A DNA stretch of 64,000 nucleotides from Roseburia sp. 1XD42-69 (GTDB lineage: Bacteria > Bacillota > Clostridia > Lachnospirales > Lachnospiraceae), in assembly GCF_003612565.1 (NCBI RefSeq), contig NZ_RAZG01000013.1:1-64000 (forward strand). The letters are read 5' to 3'. Position 1 is the first letter of the stretch, and the number at the start of each line of letters is the position of its first letter. This document shows, one piece after another, positions 35,804-44,222 of the stretch. The notes under the pieces were generated by a model. That model saw nothing but the letters and a program-made list of their open reading frames with translations. It searched no databases and was not told the origin of the DNA. The translations under genes were made by a program, and so were the position numbers.

Positions 35804-36394
35804 CTACTCCCGATTCGTAATTACCATATCAATAAGGCCATAATCTTTGGCTTCCTGTGCGCTAAGCCAATTATCCCTGTCCGTATCCCGCTCTAACATC
35901 TCAATGGGTTTCCCGCATTCCTCCGCCAGAATCTTGTTTATCTTATGCTTCGTCCCCAAAATATGCTGGGTTGTTATCTCCATATCACTGGCCTGGCTTC
36001 CACTGGGCATGCCTCCCATAGGCTGGTGAATCATAATCTCTGCATTGGGCAGTGCCATACGCTTGCCCTTTGCTCCCCCTGCCAAGAGAAATGCTCCCAT
36101 ACTTGCCGCCATGCCGCAGCAGATAGTGGACACATCACATTTAATATAATTCATCGTGTCAAAAATTCCAAATCCGGCAGAAACCGAACCTCCCGGGCTG
36201 TTAATATAAAGCTGGATATCCTTTCCAGGATCCTCAGCCTCCAAAAATAAAAGCTGGGCAATCACAATACTTGCCGTAGTGTCATTGACCTCTTCCCCCA
36301 GGAAAATAATCCTGTCTTTTAACAATCTGGAATATATATCGTAGCTGCGTTCTCCTCTGCTGGTCTGCTCTACCACATAAGGTACTAAACTCAT
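35804..36394 (-). CDS. clpP: ATP-dependent Clp protease proteolytic subunit ClpP
   Basis: 196-aa serine protease. The catalytic Ser lies in [14 protein letters not shown], His in [10 protein letters not shown] and Asp in [11 protein letters not shown]. It assembles into tetradecamers and docks ClpX, encoded next. It follows tig by 68 bases. Confidence 0.95.
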   Translation of the reverse strand: MSLVPYVVEQTSRGERSYDIYSRLLKDRIIFLGEEVNDTTASIVIAQLLFLEAEDPGKDIQLYINSPGGSVSAGFGIFDTMNYIKCDVSTICCGMAASMGAFLLAGGAKGKRMALPNAEIMIHQPMGGMPSGSQASDMEITTQHILGTKHKINKILAEECGKPIEMLERDTDRDNWLSAQEAKDYGLIDMVITNRE

Positions 36395-36462
36395 ATTTCT
36401 GCCTCCTAAATCCCCAAACAGACCGGCTCTTAGGAAGCCAGTCTGCCCGAAGTGCTATTCTT

Positions 36463-37788
36463 TTATTCTGCTGCTTCTTTATCCTTTTTCGGCTTTGCTT
36501 TTGCCCGCTCTTTCACATTTTCCATTACAAGTTTCACTGCTTTCTGCACGGAAATGTCCTTTTTCATGGACTCTTTCTGGGCATCGCCTAAAAACTCACT
36601 CACTTTCTCCGCTTCCATGCCGTAAGCTTTTGCCATCTTCTCGATTTCTGCCGCCACATCCTCATCGCTTACCTGGATATCCTCTGCCTTTGCAATCTCC
36701 TCCAATACCAGGCTGCTCTGGATACGGCTGAGGGCCTCCGGTTTCACCTGCTCCTTCATTTTATCCATAGTCATACCGGAAAACTGCATATACTGCTCAA
36801 AACTTAACCCCTGCTGGGAAATTCTCTGGGCAAACTCTTCCACCATAACCTCAACCTGTGTCTCAATCATGGCCTCTGGAATTTCCATGGAAGATTTATC
36901 CACGATTTTCTTAATCGCCTCATCCTCTTTTGTGCGTCTGGCCTCTTCCTCTTTTGTCTCCCCCAGTTTTTTCCTGACGTCTTCCCTGTACTCTGCCAAA
37001 GTGTCAAACTCAGACACATCCTGGGCGAACTCATCGTCTAACTCAGGAAGCTCTTTCACTTTAATCTCGTGAATTTTCACCTTAAATAAAGCCGGCTTTC
37101 CTGCCAGTTCCTCTGCCTGGTACTCTTCCGGGAATGTAACGTTGACTTCCGTCTCATCCCCTGTATTTTTACCGATTAACTGCTCCTCAAATGTATCAAT
37201 GAAAGAATGGGAACCGATAACCAGAGAATGATTCTCCGCCTTGCCGCCCTCAAAGGCAACACCGTCCACAAATCCCTCAAAATCAATCACTGCTGTGTCT
37301 CCATCCTGGATTGCACGATCCTGTACAGTCACAGTTCTGGCATTGTGATTTCTCTCTTCCTCAACAGCCGCATCCACTTCCTCGTCTGATACGGATGTGT
37401 CGATTTTTGCAACGGTTACACCCATATATTTTCCCAATTTTACTTCCGGCTTCACTGCCACTTCTGCCGTAAAAATAAACGGCTGGCCTTTTTCAATCTG
37501 CGTAATATCAATGGTGGGACGTGAAACCACATCTACGCCGCTCTCGTCCACTGCTGGGCCATAATTTTCCTGAATCAGCCTGTTTGCAGCATCTTCATAA
37601 AAAATTGCCGCTCCATACATCTTCTCAATCATCTGTCTGGGAACTTTACCTTTACGGAAACCTGGAAGGCTGATTTTACTTTTTTCTTTTAAGTAGGCTG
37701 CCTGTATAGCCTTTTCCACCTTATCTGCAGAAACTTCTATTGTAAGTTTTGCCATATTTTTCTCTAAGTTTTCTACCTGTACACTCAT
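36463..37788 (-). CDS. tig: Trigger factor
   Basis: 441-aa ribosome-bound chaperone and prolyl isomerase. The ribosome-binding signature GFRKGKVPRQM is at about residue 43. The FKBP-like domain (GDTAVIDFEGFVDGVAFEGG) follows at about 160-245, then the helical C-terminal domain. First gene of the tig-clpP-clpX transcript with a consensus promoter 100 bases upstream. Confidence 0.95.
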   Translation of the reverse strand: MSVQVENLEKNMAKLTIEVSADKVEKAIQAAYLKEKSKISLPGFRKGKVPRQMIEKMYGAAIFYEDAANRLIQENYGPAVDESGVDVVSRPTIDITQIEKGQPFIFTAEVAVKPEVKLGKYMGVTVAKIDTSVSDEEVDAAVEEERNHNARTVTVQDRAIQDGDTAVIDFEGFVDGVAFEGGKAENHSLVIGSHSFIDTFEEQLIGKNTGDETEVNVTFPEEYQAEELAGKPALFKVKIHEIKVKELPELDDEFAQDVSEFDTLAEYREDVRKKLGETKEEEARRTKEDEAIKKIVDKSSMEIPEAMIETQVEVMVEEFAQRISQQGLSFEQYMQFSGMTMDKMKEQVKPEALSRIQSSLVLEEIAKAEDIQVSDEDVAAEIEKMAKAYGMEAEKVSEFLGDAQKESMKKDISVQKAVKLVMENVKERAKAKPKKDKEAAE

Positions 37789-37887
37789 TATACCTGTTTT
37801 CCTCCTTCATATCTCCATGGTATACGTTCATAGCAGCAGACACATGCCAAAAAGGGCATACTTCCACCGTCTCACAGTCATTGTAGT

Positions 37888-37916
37888 ATTATAGCACATG
37901 GTATTTTAAAATACAA
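37888..37916 (-). promoter_or_regulatory. Promoter of tig-clpP-clpX
   Basis: On the minus strand TTGTAT (37916-37911), a 17-bp spacer and a consensus TATAAT (37893-37888). I see no CIRCE or CtsR direct repeat beside it. Confidence 0.8.
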
Positions 37917-37983
37917 GAAAAAAATTTTTTAAACTCTTTAGTATTCTTGACATTTACAGCAGGAAATTGCAGCCTTTTTTACA

Positions 37984-38032
37984 AAAAAGCAGAGCCAGAA
38001 GATTCTGTTTCCTTCTGACCCTGCCTCTGCTG
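37984..38032 (-). terminator. Terminator of the spore protein gene
   Basis: On the minus strand GCAGAGGCAGGGTCAGAAG pairs imperfectly with CTTCTGGCTCTGC across a 10-nt loop and runs into TTTTTT. It lies about 30 bases after the spore-protein stop. Confidence 0.75.
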
Positions 38033-38063
38033 CATTTACCGCAGCCCGTGCTTCATTTTTCTG

Positions 38064-38276
38064 TTACTGTCCGGAAGACATTTTCTCTTCCTGGCTTCTA
38101 ATCATTTTACGAACCATCTCACCGCCGATGGATCCAGCCTGACGGGAAGTTAAGTCACCATTGTAACCCTCTTTCAAAGGAACGCCAAGTTCAGAAGCTA
38201 CTTCCTGTTTAAAACGGTTTAATGCCTCTTTTGCCTCCGGTACCTCAACTCTATTGCTGTTGTTTGAATTTGCCAT
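38064..38276 (-). CDS. Alpha/beta-type small acid-soluble spore protein
   Basis: 70-aa DNA-coating spore protein. The signatures EVASELGVPL and GDLTSRQAGSIGGEMVRKMI are those of the alpha/beta SASP family. In dormant spores these proteins saturate DNA and protect it, and the Gpr protease degrades them at germination. The ATG at 38276 has TTTGGAGG nine bases before it. A forespore-type promoter is visible upstream. This is good evidence that the organism forms endospores. Confidence 0.93.
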   Translation of the reverse strand: MANSNNSNRVEVPEAKEALNRFKQEVASELGVPLKEGYNGDLTSRQAGSIGGEMVRKMIRSQEEKMSSGQ

Positions 38277-38300
38277 AGTTTCATACCTCCAAAGTATTCT

Positions 38301-38347
38301 CCGGCATCGCCGGTTTTTTTCTCCTGGATAAACTCTGTTGTTTATCC
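38301..38347 (-). other. Two hairpins in the spore-protein leader
   Basis: GGATAAAC/GTTTATCC (38326-38347) and CCGGC/GCCGG (38301-38313) form two hairpins between the predicted transcription start and the ribosome site. They could stabilise the mRNA. The second one reads as a weak terminator only on the plus strand, where no gene needs it. Confidence 0.4.
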
Positions 38348-38353
38348 TGAAAA

Positions 38354-38382
38354 TAGTATGGTTTTTAATTTCAATTTTATGT
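38354..38382 (-). promoter_or_regulatory. SigG/SigF-like promoter of the spore protein gene
   Basis: On the minus strand ACATA (38382-38378), a 17-bp spacer and CATACTA (38360-38354). This resembles the forespore sigma-G consensus (GHATR / CATWHTA). It fits the forespore expression of SASP genes. Confidence 0.55.
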
Positions 38383-38418
38383 TTGGTAAGTTTCCCCAGA
38401 GCAGGCATTTTTTATCTT

Positions 38419-39669
38419 TTAAAATGACCAGATGCCGGAAGCGTTTTTGTAATCGCTGTCCCAATCGCCCCGGATTCCAATCCCTTTCCCGGATATGGTC
38501 ACTTTATTTTTATTCTTTTCCCGCTTTGTTTTAATTCCTTTATTGGATTTTTCGATATGACCTCCAAAAAGCCCTTCCTGTACTTCTCCTGCTCTTGTGA
38601 GCTTAATATTATCAAAAACTGCATTGACTTTATCACCGCTGAGCCTTACGGACGCTTCCACTCTTGGGTACACTGCAGTATTTGCAAGATTTTTGTTTGT
38701 GAAGCTGCCAATCTTTTTATAGTCAAGATATACGTTTCCTTTTCCTTTGCTGTCAATAGTGATCATCATATGGTATTTCTTTCCAACTTTTAGGGATTTT
38801 CCGCTTGGCCTTGTGTACTCCTGCTGGCCCGGCGCATTGGATTTCACATTTTCAATTAAGGTCACCGCTTTATTTGTATAGGGTGCAACGGCATGTTTGT
38901 CAAACTGAATCCCGTAGGACACGGCAGAAGTGGACGTCACCAGCACAAGTTTTGCATGGTAGCCGGAGCCGGAACCCTTTAATGTAATATCCGCCTCAAT
39001 TCCTGTGGAGCATTTTGTGTTTTCCAGGGTTTTGCCGTTCTTTGTCTTCTGTTTGGATACTTTGCTGTAATCCCCGAATTTCTTTGTCTTCCCGTCGTAG
39101 CTGCTCATTCTCACATAGTAGGTTTTATTGGGGATAAAATCGTAAATCTCAATGCTGCTTGATTTTACATCCTTTATCTCTACCGTCCTTGTATTCTTTT
39201 TGGGGAATTTCTTATTGGTAGAATACTGAAGCTGATATTTCTTTGCCTCTGGAATCTTTTTATAAGAAATCTTTAATGTTCCGGGTTTTGTGGATTTCAT
39301 GGATTTAATTGTGGGGGGATTGATTTTCCACTGTGCATACAAAGTAATTTGTCCCTCGCCTGCTCCTGCCATAAGAGGCGCCGCATCATCTCCCTGGGCA
39401 TATGCGTCCCCCTTGCCGTCTGCCCTTGTATTCCATCCGGAAAAGGTATAGTTTTTTCTGGTAAAAACATTTGCCGGAATGGTTACAGCCGCACTGGGAG
39501 ACGGCGCTAAGGGTGCCATCACCCCGGAACCTCCGTTGGCATCAAAATTTATTGTAACACCGCAAACTCCATTTTCTACACCTGCTGCCGAAATCTCTGC
39601 ACCCTGGGCAGTGCCTGCCCCAAAAATCAGTGCCGTGGACAAAAGCAGCGCTGCAATTACTTTTTTCAT
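38419..39669 (-). CDS. Secreted protein with InlB B-repeat and FN3 domains
   Basis: 416-aa exported protein. It has a signal peptide (MKKVIAALLLSTALIFGAGT, cleavage near AQGAE) and an InlB B-repeat/Listeria-Bacteroides repeat at about 40-115 (TINFDANGGSG, FSGWNTRADGKG, ITLYAQW). A fibronectin type III-like domain follows at about 120-210. The C-terminal region (about 215-355) has the look of a concanavalin-like sandwich (KYHMMITIDSKGKGNVYLDY). No sortase motif or membrane anchor. Probably a surface or adhesion protein. Confidence 0.75.
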   Translation of the reverse strand: MKKVIAALLLSTALIFGAGTAQGAEISAAGVENGVCGVTINFDANGGSGVMAPLAPSPSAAVTIPANVFTRKNYTFSGWNTRADGKGDAYAQGDDAAPLMAGAGEGQITLYAQWKINPPTIKSMKSTKPGTLKISYKKIPEAKKYQLQYSTNKKFPKKNTRTVEIKDVKSSSIEIYDFIPNKTYYVRMSSYDGKTKKFGDYSKVSKQKTKNGKTLENTKCSTGIEADITLKGSGSGYHAKLVLVTSTSAVSYGIQFDKHAVAPYTNKAVTLIENVKSNAPGQQEYTRPSGKSLKVGKKYHMMITIDSKGKGNVYLDYKKIGSFTNKNLANTAVYPRVEASVRLSGDKVNAVFDNIKLTRAGEVQEGLFGGHIEKSNKGIKTKREKNKNKVTISGKGIGIRGDWDSDYKNASGIWSF

Positions 39670-39853
39670 CTTCTCTCATCCTTTCCTTTATCCCATTATG
39701 GTTTTTCTTAACAAATTTATTATAGCACAGCACATAGAATATTACAACTTTTACGTGTATTTAAAAAAAATAACAAAAATAGAATTGACAGGCTTTCCCA
39801 AAAGAAATACTCTAAAAGCATAGACAAATTTCAACGATATACGGAGGTATTTT

Positions 39854-40402
39854 ATGAGTAAATTAGGAATTTTTATGGCTGACGGCTGTGAGGAAATCGA
39901 AGGGCTTGCCGTTGTGGACGTACTGCGCCGGGCAAAAATGGATATTATTACCATTTCCGTAAACAAAACCAATACGGTAAAAGGCTCCCACAATATTACT
40001 TTTCTCACTGACACGGTGTTTGAAGATGTAAACTTTGAAGAATTGGACGGGATTATCCTTCCCGGAGGCATGCCGGGTACAATAAACCTAGGAGACCATG
40101 AAGGTGTGGTATCCCAGGTAAAAACCTTTGCTGCTGCGGGAAAACTTGTCTGCGCCATCTGCGCCGCACCCTCTGTTTTAGGGGCTGCCGGGATTTTAAA
40201 AGGAAAAAAAGCAACCTGCCATCCCGGATTTGAGGAAAAATTAACCGGGGCAGAACCTCTTACGGATAACGTGGTTACAGACGGAAACGTAATTACAAGC
40301 CGGGGCATGGGGACTGCCATTGACTTTGGCCTTGCAATCGTAAGCTACTTTAACGACCAGTCCGTGGTGGATGATGTAAAGCTCCATCTTGTATACAAAT
40401 AG
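39854..40402 (+). CDS. DJ-1/PfpI family protein
   Basis: 182-aa protein of the DJ-1/ThiJ/PfpI superfamily. The nucleophile Cys is in the elbow VCAICAAPSVLG (about residue 102), and the N-terminal acidic residue lies in ADGCEEIEGLAVVD. The DJ-1 clade typically has glyoxalase- or deglycase-like activity, which is still debated. The ATG follows ACGGAGG. It is eight bases before a CYTH gene in the same direction. Confidence 0.88.
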   Translation: MSKLGIFMADGCEEIEGLAVVDVLRRAKMDIITISVNKTNTVKGSHNITFLTDTVFEDVNFEELDGIILPGGMPGTINLGDHEGVVSQVKTFAAAGKLVCAICAAPSVLGAAGILKGKKATCHPGFEEKLTGAEPLTDNVVTDGNVITSRGMGTAIDFGLAIVSYFNDQSVVDDVKLHLVYK

Positions 40403-40410
40403 GTGATTTC

Positions 40411-40860
40411 ATGGAAATTGAACGAAAATACTTGGTGAAAAAACTTCCTGAGAATTACAGAGACTTCCCTTCAAAGGAACTGGAGCAGGGATATCTGTGC
40501 ACAGAGCCGGTTGTGCGGGTGCGCAGGGCTGATGACAAATTTACCCTGACCTACAAAGGCCGGGGGCTTATGGTACGGGAAGAATACAATCTCCCCCTGA
40601 CAGAGGAGGCTTATCAGCACCTGCGGGCCAAAGCAGACGGCATCCTCATACACAAAATCCGCTATAACATTCCCTATAAGAAAAAATATACCATTGAACT
40701 GGATGTGTTTTTAGATGATCTGGCTCCCCTTATTCTGGCGGAAGTGGAATTTAGCACGGAGGAGGAGGCGAATGCCTTCCTTCCCCCTGATTGGTTTGGA
40801 GAAGATGTTACCTTTTCTACAGAATACCACAACAGCACCCTGAGCAGAAAACCTGGGTAA
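40411..40860 (+). CDS. CYTH domain protein
   Basis: 149-aa CYTH (triphosphate tunnel metalloenzyme) protein. The defining ExExK motif is at the N-terminus, MEIERKYLVKKLP. Charged strand residues continue as VVRVRRADDKFTLTYKG, and EVEFSTEEEANAF near the end binds metal in the family. Family members hydrolyse triphosphates such as inorganic tripolyphosphate. Co-transcribed with the DJ-1 gene. Confidence 0.87.
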   Translation: MEIERKYLVKKLPENYRDFPSKELEQGYLCTEPVVRVRRADDKFTLTYKGRGLMVREEYNLPLTEEAYQHLRAKADGILIHKIRYNIPYKKKYTIELDVFLDDLAPLILAEVEFSTEEEANAFLPPDWFGEDVTFSTEYHNSTLSRKPG

Positions 40861-40868
40861 GCCATTGT

Positions 40869-41417
40869 TTACCAGGATCTCTCAATCTCATATTTTTGTA
40901 CCATGCGGATACTGTTTAAAAGCTGCTGATACCTAACGTCCACACTGCCCTCGGGAATTACCACATCAAGGGTCACTGCAAAATCGTCTATGAGTCGGTT
41001 GGTAATCCTATGGCGGATGGAAACCAGGATATTAGATTTTTCTTCCATAGTATCCGCATCCAAAAATGCCAGCAGGGCAGGGTCGGCTTCCCCCGGCTTT
41101 GGCTCTTCCATCTCCTTGGGGACAGAGGATTTTGGGGAGACCTGGACAGAAGCGAAGGCTTCTGCTGCCTCTTTTTCTTCCGGCGCTGAAATTTCCTGGA
41201 ATCTTTGGGTTTGCGCCGCATCGGGATATTTCTCCCTGTCCGTCTCGCTTAAAAACTGGGATAAGGGCCTGGTATAGCAGGCATAGTCCCCATACAAAGC
41301 CTGGTATACCACAATATCCTCCCCTGTATCCGCATCTCTTGCCATACAGATAATCTGATAATCCTTTCCTTTAAAATGCCTGTATATTTCAAAAGGTCTT
41401 GGCAATTTTCGATTCAT
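40869..41417 (-). CDS. DUF1653 protein
   Basis: 182-aa protein whose first about 70 residues form a DUF1653 domain (PFEIYRHFKGKDYQIICMAR, VVYQALYGDYACYTRPLSQF). The second half, with MEEPKPGEADPALLAFLDAD, is a separate helical segment. I use the ATG at 41417, after an AGCAGGTG ribosome site. A longer ATG ten codons upstream is less well placed. Function unknown. Converges on the CYTH gene with only eight bases between stops and no visible terminator. Confidence 0.8.
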   Translation of the reverse strand: MNRKLPRPFEIYRHFKGKDYQIICMARDADTGEDIVVYQALYGDYACYTRPLSQFLSETDREKYPDAAQTQRFQEISAPEEKEAAEAFASVQVSPKSSVPKEMEEPKPGEADPALLAFLDADTMEEKSNILVSIRHRITNRLIDDFAVTLDVVIPEGSVDVRYQQLLNSIRMVQKYEIERSW

Positions 41418-41433
41418 ACTAACACCTGCTTCC

Positions 41434-41964
41434 TTAAATACTTCCATTTATTTTATATTCTATTATATCCATGTTATTTTCTGTCATTCCTATACGGTTT
41501 ATCATATCCATGCCCTCTGAGAGAAAATCTCTCTTAAAATTAAGATTCCCACTGTATCCCACAATCATTAAATCATATACCTGCTTTAAAATATCTGTAT
41601 CTTCCTGTGTATGTAAGGCGGGAACCCTGGCCGAGTCATGCCATCTCCTGTCTGCCTCCTTCAGAAGGTCCACATCATTTTCAGCCACATTTTCCTTTGC
41701 ATTTTCTAATATCTCAGAGCGTGGAGCAGGCGTATATTTCTCTTTTAACCTTTGTTTCAAATCCCGCATCTTTTGCTGCTCCTGGTAATCGGTCTTCGGC
41801 CTGGAAAGATTTCCCCTGTTTTGCGGCCTTTGAACTGTCTGTGCCGCAGGCGGCCTTTTGGGTGGAGGCGCCGTATTTTTAGGCTTCACTGTCTTTTTCT
41901 TGTCTTTTAACACTTTTCTTAATATCACTAAAATAATAATTAAATAAATAATTGAAACGGCCAT
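41434..41964 (-). CDS. Membrane-anchored hypothetical protein
   Basis: 176-aa protein. One N-terminal hydrophobic helix (AVSIIYLIIILVILRKVLK) is followed by a Pro/Lys-rich linker and a charged helical C-terminal region with DVDLLKEADRRWHDSARVPAL. The start at 41964 follows AAAGGG. It precedes the DUF1653 gene by 16 bases, so they are probably co-transcribed. I do not recognise the family. Confidence 0.65.
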   Translation of the reverse strand: MAVSIIYLIIILVILRKVLKDKKKTVKPKNTAPPPKRPPAAQTVQRPQNRGNLSRPKTDYQEQQKMRDLKQRLKEKYTPAPRSEILENAKENVAENDVDLLKEADRRWHDSARVPALHTQEDTDILKQVYDLMIVGYSGNLNFKRDFLSEGMDMINRIGMTENNMDIIEYKINGSI

Positions 41965-42078
41965 TCTGATTTCCCTTTTTCTATTTTTACTAAATACATT
42001 TTTATTATAGCCTCTTTGTGTCTCCCGGTCAAACAAATTCCCAAAAAGAGTATATCCATTCTTTTTATCCCAAAAGAA

Positions 42079-42107
42079 TAGACAAGTCCTCCCATATTCA
42101 CTATAAT
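42079..42107 (+). promoter_or_regulatory. Promoter of the potassium uptake operon
   Basis: TAGACA (42079-42084), a 17-bp spacer and a consensus TATAAT (42102-42107), 42 bases before the KtrB-like start. There is no room for a c-di-AMP riboswitch between promoter and gene. Confidence 0.75.
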
Positions 42108-42148
42108 AGATTCATCAACACTGAATCATTTTATTTGAAAGGTATATT

Positions 42149-43492
42149 ATGCTTACGAAATTAAAAAACCGCATGTCGGGTCCCCAAATGATTGCCCTGG
42201 GATTTTTTCTTATTATCATGGCAGGTTCTCTCGCCCTAATGCTGCCTGCCGCATCCCGGACAGGGGAACCCACCCCTTTTATCACCGCAGTATTCACTGC
42301 CACCAGCGCCACTTGCGTCACAGGGCTTGTGGTAGTTGACACCTTTTCCCACTGGTCACTCTTTGGTCAGATTGTCCTTTTGTGCCTGATTCAAATCGGG
42401 GGCTTAGGATTTATCTCCCTGGGCGTTACCGTATCCTTACTGCTGCGAAAAAAAATCGGCTTGAAACAGCGGGGCCTGATTCAGGAAAGTTTTAATGTCC
42501 TGGAAATCAGAGGAGCCGTGCGCCTCACCAAACAAGTTGTTTTCGGCACGTTATTTTTTGAAGGGACAGGAGCCCTGATCCTCTCCGCCTGCTTTATCCC
42601 CAAAATGGGATTTTTACAGGGAATTTATTATGGCATCTTCCACTCCGTATCTGCCTTTTGCAACGGCGGCTTTGACTTAATGGGACGCTACGAACCAGGT
42701 TCCTCCCTCACCGGCTGCAACGGTCATCCTATCGTTCTGGTTACGATTATGCTTTTAATCTTAATCGGAGGGCTGGGCTTTATCGTCTGGTCTGATTTAA
42801 TGAAAAACAAATTAAAATTCCGGCGTTATTCCCTTCACACAAAAATTGTCCTCTGTGCCACAATAGTCCTAACTTTTGGCGGTGCCCTGCTTTTTTATTT
42901 CATGGAAAAAAACAGGCTTTTTTCTGATATGACCCCTATGGAACAGATTTTAAATTCCCTGTTCTGTTCCGTAACTCCAAGGACGGCGGGATTTAACTCC
43001 GTTGACACCGGGGCTATGACAGACGGGAGCAAGCTTTTAACCATAGTTTTGATGTTTATCGGGGGCGCTCCCGGCTCCACGGCAGGTGGAATTAAAGTGA
43101 CTACCATTGTAGTGCTCTTTGTATACTTAAAATCCACACTTACAAGGACCCAGGGGGCAAATATTTTTGGAAGAAGGCTGGAGGATGCCGCCATCCAGAA
43201 AGCTTCCTCTGTATTTTTTATCAATATTTCCCTTGCCGTCACAGCGGGAATTGCAATCTGCTGTGCCCAAAACTTAAACGGTGTCGACGCCCTGTTTGAA
43301 ACCTTTTCCGCCATCAGCACCGTGGGAATGACTGCGGGCCTTACCAGCAGCTTAAACACTTTTTCCCTGGTAATTGTGGCCCTGCTTATGTACCTGGGAA
43401 GGGTGGGCAGCCTGTCCTTTGCCATGTCCTTTACGGATAAGAAAAAAATCACCCACATTATGCAGCCAGTGGAAAAAATTAATATAGGATAA
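42149..43492 (+). CDS. TrkH/KtrB family potassium uptake protein
   Basis: 447-aa membrane protein with the four-fold pore repeat of the TrkH/KtrB/HKT superfamily. Pore segments include FTATSATCVTGLVVVDT, FHSVSAFCNGGFDLMG, CSVTPRTAGFNSVDTG and FSAISTVGMTAGLT; the selectivity-filter glycines are present. The length and the separate small KtrA-like subunit downstream point to KtrAB rather than TrkAH. It imports K+ with Na+ or H+. Confidence 0.9.
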   Translation: MLTKLKNRMSGPQMIALGFFLIIMAGSLALMLPAASRTGEPTPFITAVFTATSATCVTGLVVVDTFSHWSLFGQIVLLCLIQIGGLGFISLGVTVSLLLRKKIGLKQRGLIQESFNVLEIRGAVRLTKQVVFGTLFFEGTGALILSACFIPKMGFLQGIYYGIFHSVSAFCNGGFDLMGRYEPGSSLTGCNGHPIVLVTIMLLILIGGLGFIVWSDLMKNKLKFRRYSLHTKIVLCATIVLTFGGALLFYFMEKNRLFSDMTPMEQILNSLFCSVTPRTAGFNSVDTGAMTDGSKLLTIVLMFIGGAPGSTAGGIKVTTIVVLFVYLKSTLTRTQGANIFGRRLEDAAIQKASSVFFINISLAVTAGIAICCAQNLNGVDALFETFSAISTVGMTAGLTSSLNTFSLVIVALLMYLGRVGSLSFAMSFTDKKKITHIMQPVEKINIG

Positions 43493-43511
43493 TTTTAAAA
43501 GGAGCAAATTT

Positions 43512-44162
43512 ATGAAATCTATTTTAATGATTGGCATGGGACGATTTGGTTCCCATCTGTGCAAAAATCTCTCCAAACTGGACAATGAGATTATGATTGT
43601 GGACAGCCAGGAAGAAAAACTAGAGGATCTTCTTCCCTTTGTCACCAGCGCAAAAATCGGAGACTGCACCAATGAAAAAGTCTTGGAAAGCCTTGGTGTT
43701 TCCAACTTTGACCTGTGTATTGTATCCATCGGAAACAATTTCCAGAGCAGTTTGGAAATTACAAGCCTTCTAAAAGAAATGGGGGCAAAACGTGTTATCA
43801 GCAAGGCAAACAGAGAGATACACGCCAAATTCCTGTTAAAAAACGGCGCCGACGAAGTGATTTTCCCAGACCGGGATATTGCGGAAAAACTTGCGGTAAG
43901 CCTAAGCGCCGACGGCATATTTGATTATATTAACCTGCAGGACGGCTATTCCATCTATGAAATTCTTCCCCTGCCGGAATGGCTGGGAAAGAGCATTAAA
44001 GAAATCAATCTCCGGGCCAAATACCGTTTAAGCATTATCGGCACCAAGCGTGGGGAACACACCCAGATTCTTCCCGGTGCAGACTATATTTTTAACGAAG
44101 AAGAACATTTAATGGTCATCGGCCATGAAAACGATATGAAAAAGATTATTAAAAGCCACTGA
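43512..44162 (+). CDS. TrkA/KtrA family potassium uptake regulator
   Basis: 216-aa peripheral subunit with an N-terminal RCK/TrkA-N Rossmann domain (ILMIGMGRFGSHLCKNLSKL, VDSQEEKLEDL) and a C-terminal TrkA-C domain (YEILPLPEWLGKSIKEINLR). It binds nucleotides and gates the KtrB-like pore encoded 19 bases upstream. In related bacteria the TrkA-C domain also binds c-di-AMP. Confidence 0.9.
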   Translation: MKSILMIGMGRFGSHLCKNLSKLDNEIMIVDSQEEKLEDLLPFVTSAKIGDCTNEKVLESLGVSNFDLCIVSIGNNFQSSLEITSLLKEMGAKRVISKANREIHAKFLLKNGADEVIFPDRDIAEKLAVSLSADGIFDYINLQDGYSIYEILPLPEWLGKSIKEINLRAKYRLSIIGTKRGEHTQILPGADYIFNEEEHLMVIGHENDMKKIIKSH

Positions 44163-44171
44163 AAAGACGCA

Positions 44172-44204
44172 AAAAAACAGAGCCAATACAAGGCTCTGTT
44201 TTTT
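44172..44204. terminator. Bidirectional terminator between ktrA-like and oppA
   Basis: AAAAAACAGAGCC and GGCTCTGTTTTTT form a 13-bp stem with a 7-nt loop, flanked by A- and T-runs. It serves the convergent potassium and opp operons. Confidence 0.9.
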
Positions 44205-44222
44205 ACTGAACTTCTTACGAAA

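Noticed and set aside
37789-37930. CIRCE or CtsR box upstream of tig-clpP-clpX
   Set aside because: No TTAGCACTC-type inverted repeat or GGTCAAA-type direct repeat was found near the promoter.
42079-42148. c-di-AMP riboswitch before the potassium uptake genes
   Set aside because: Only about 42 bases separate the promoter -10 box from the start codon, too short for a ydaO-type element.
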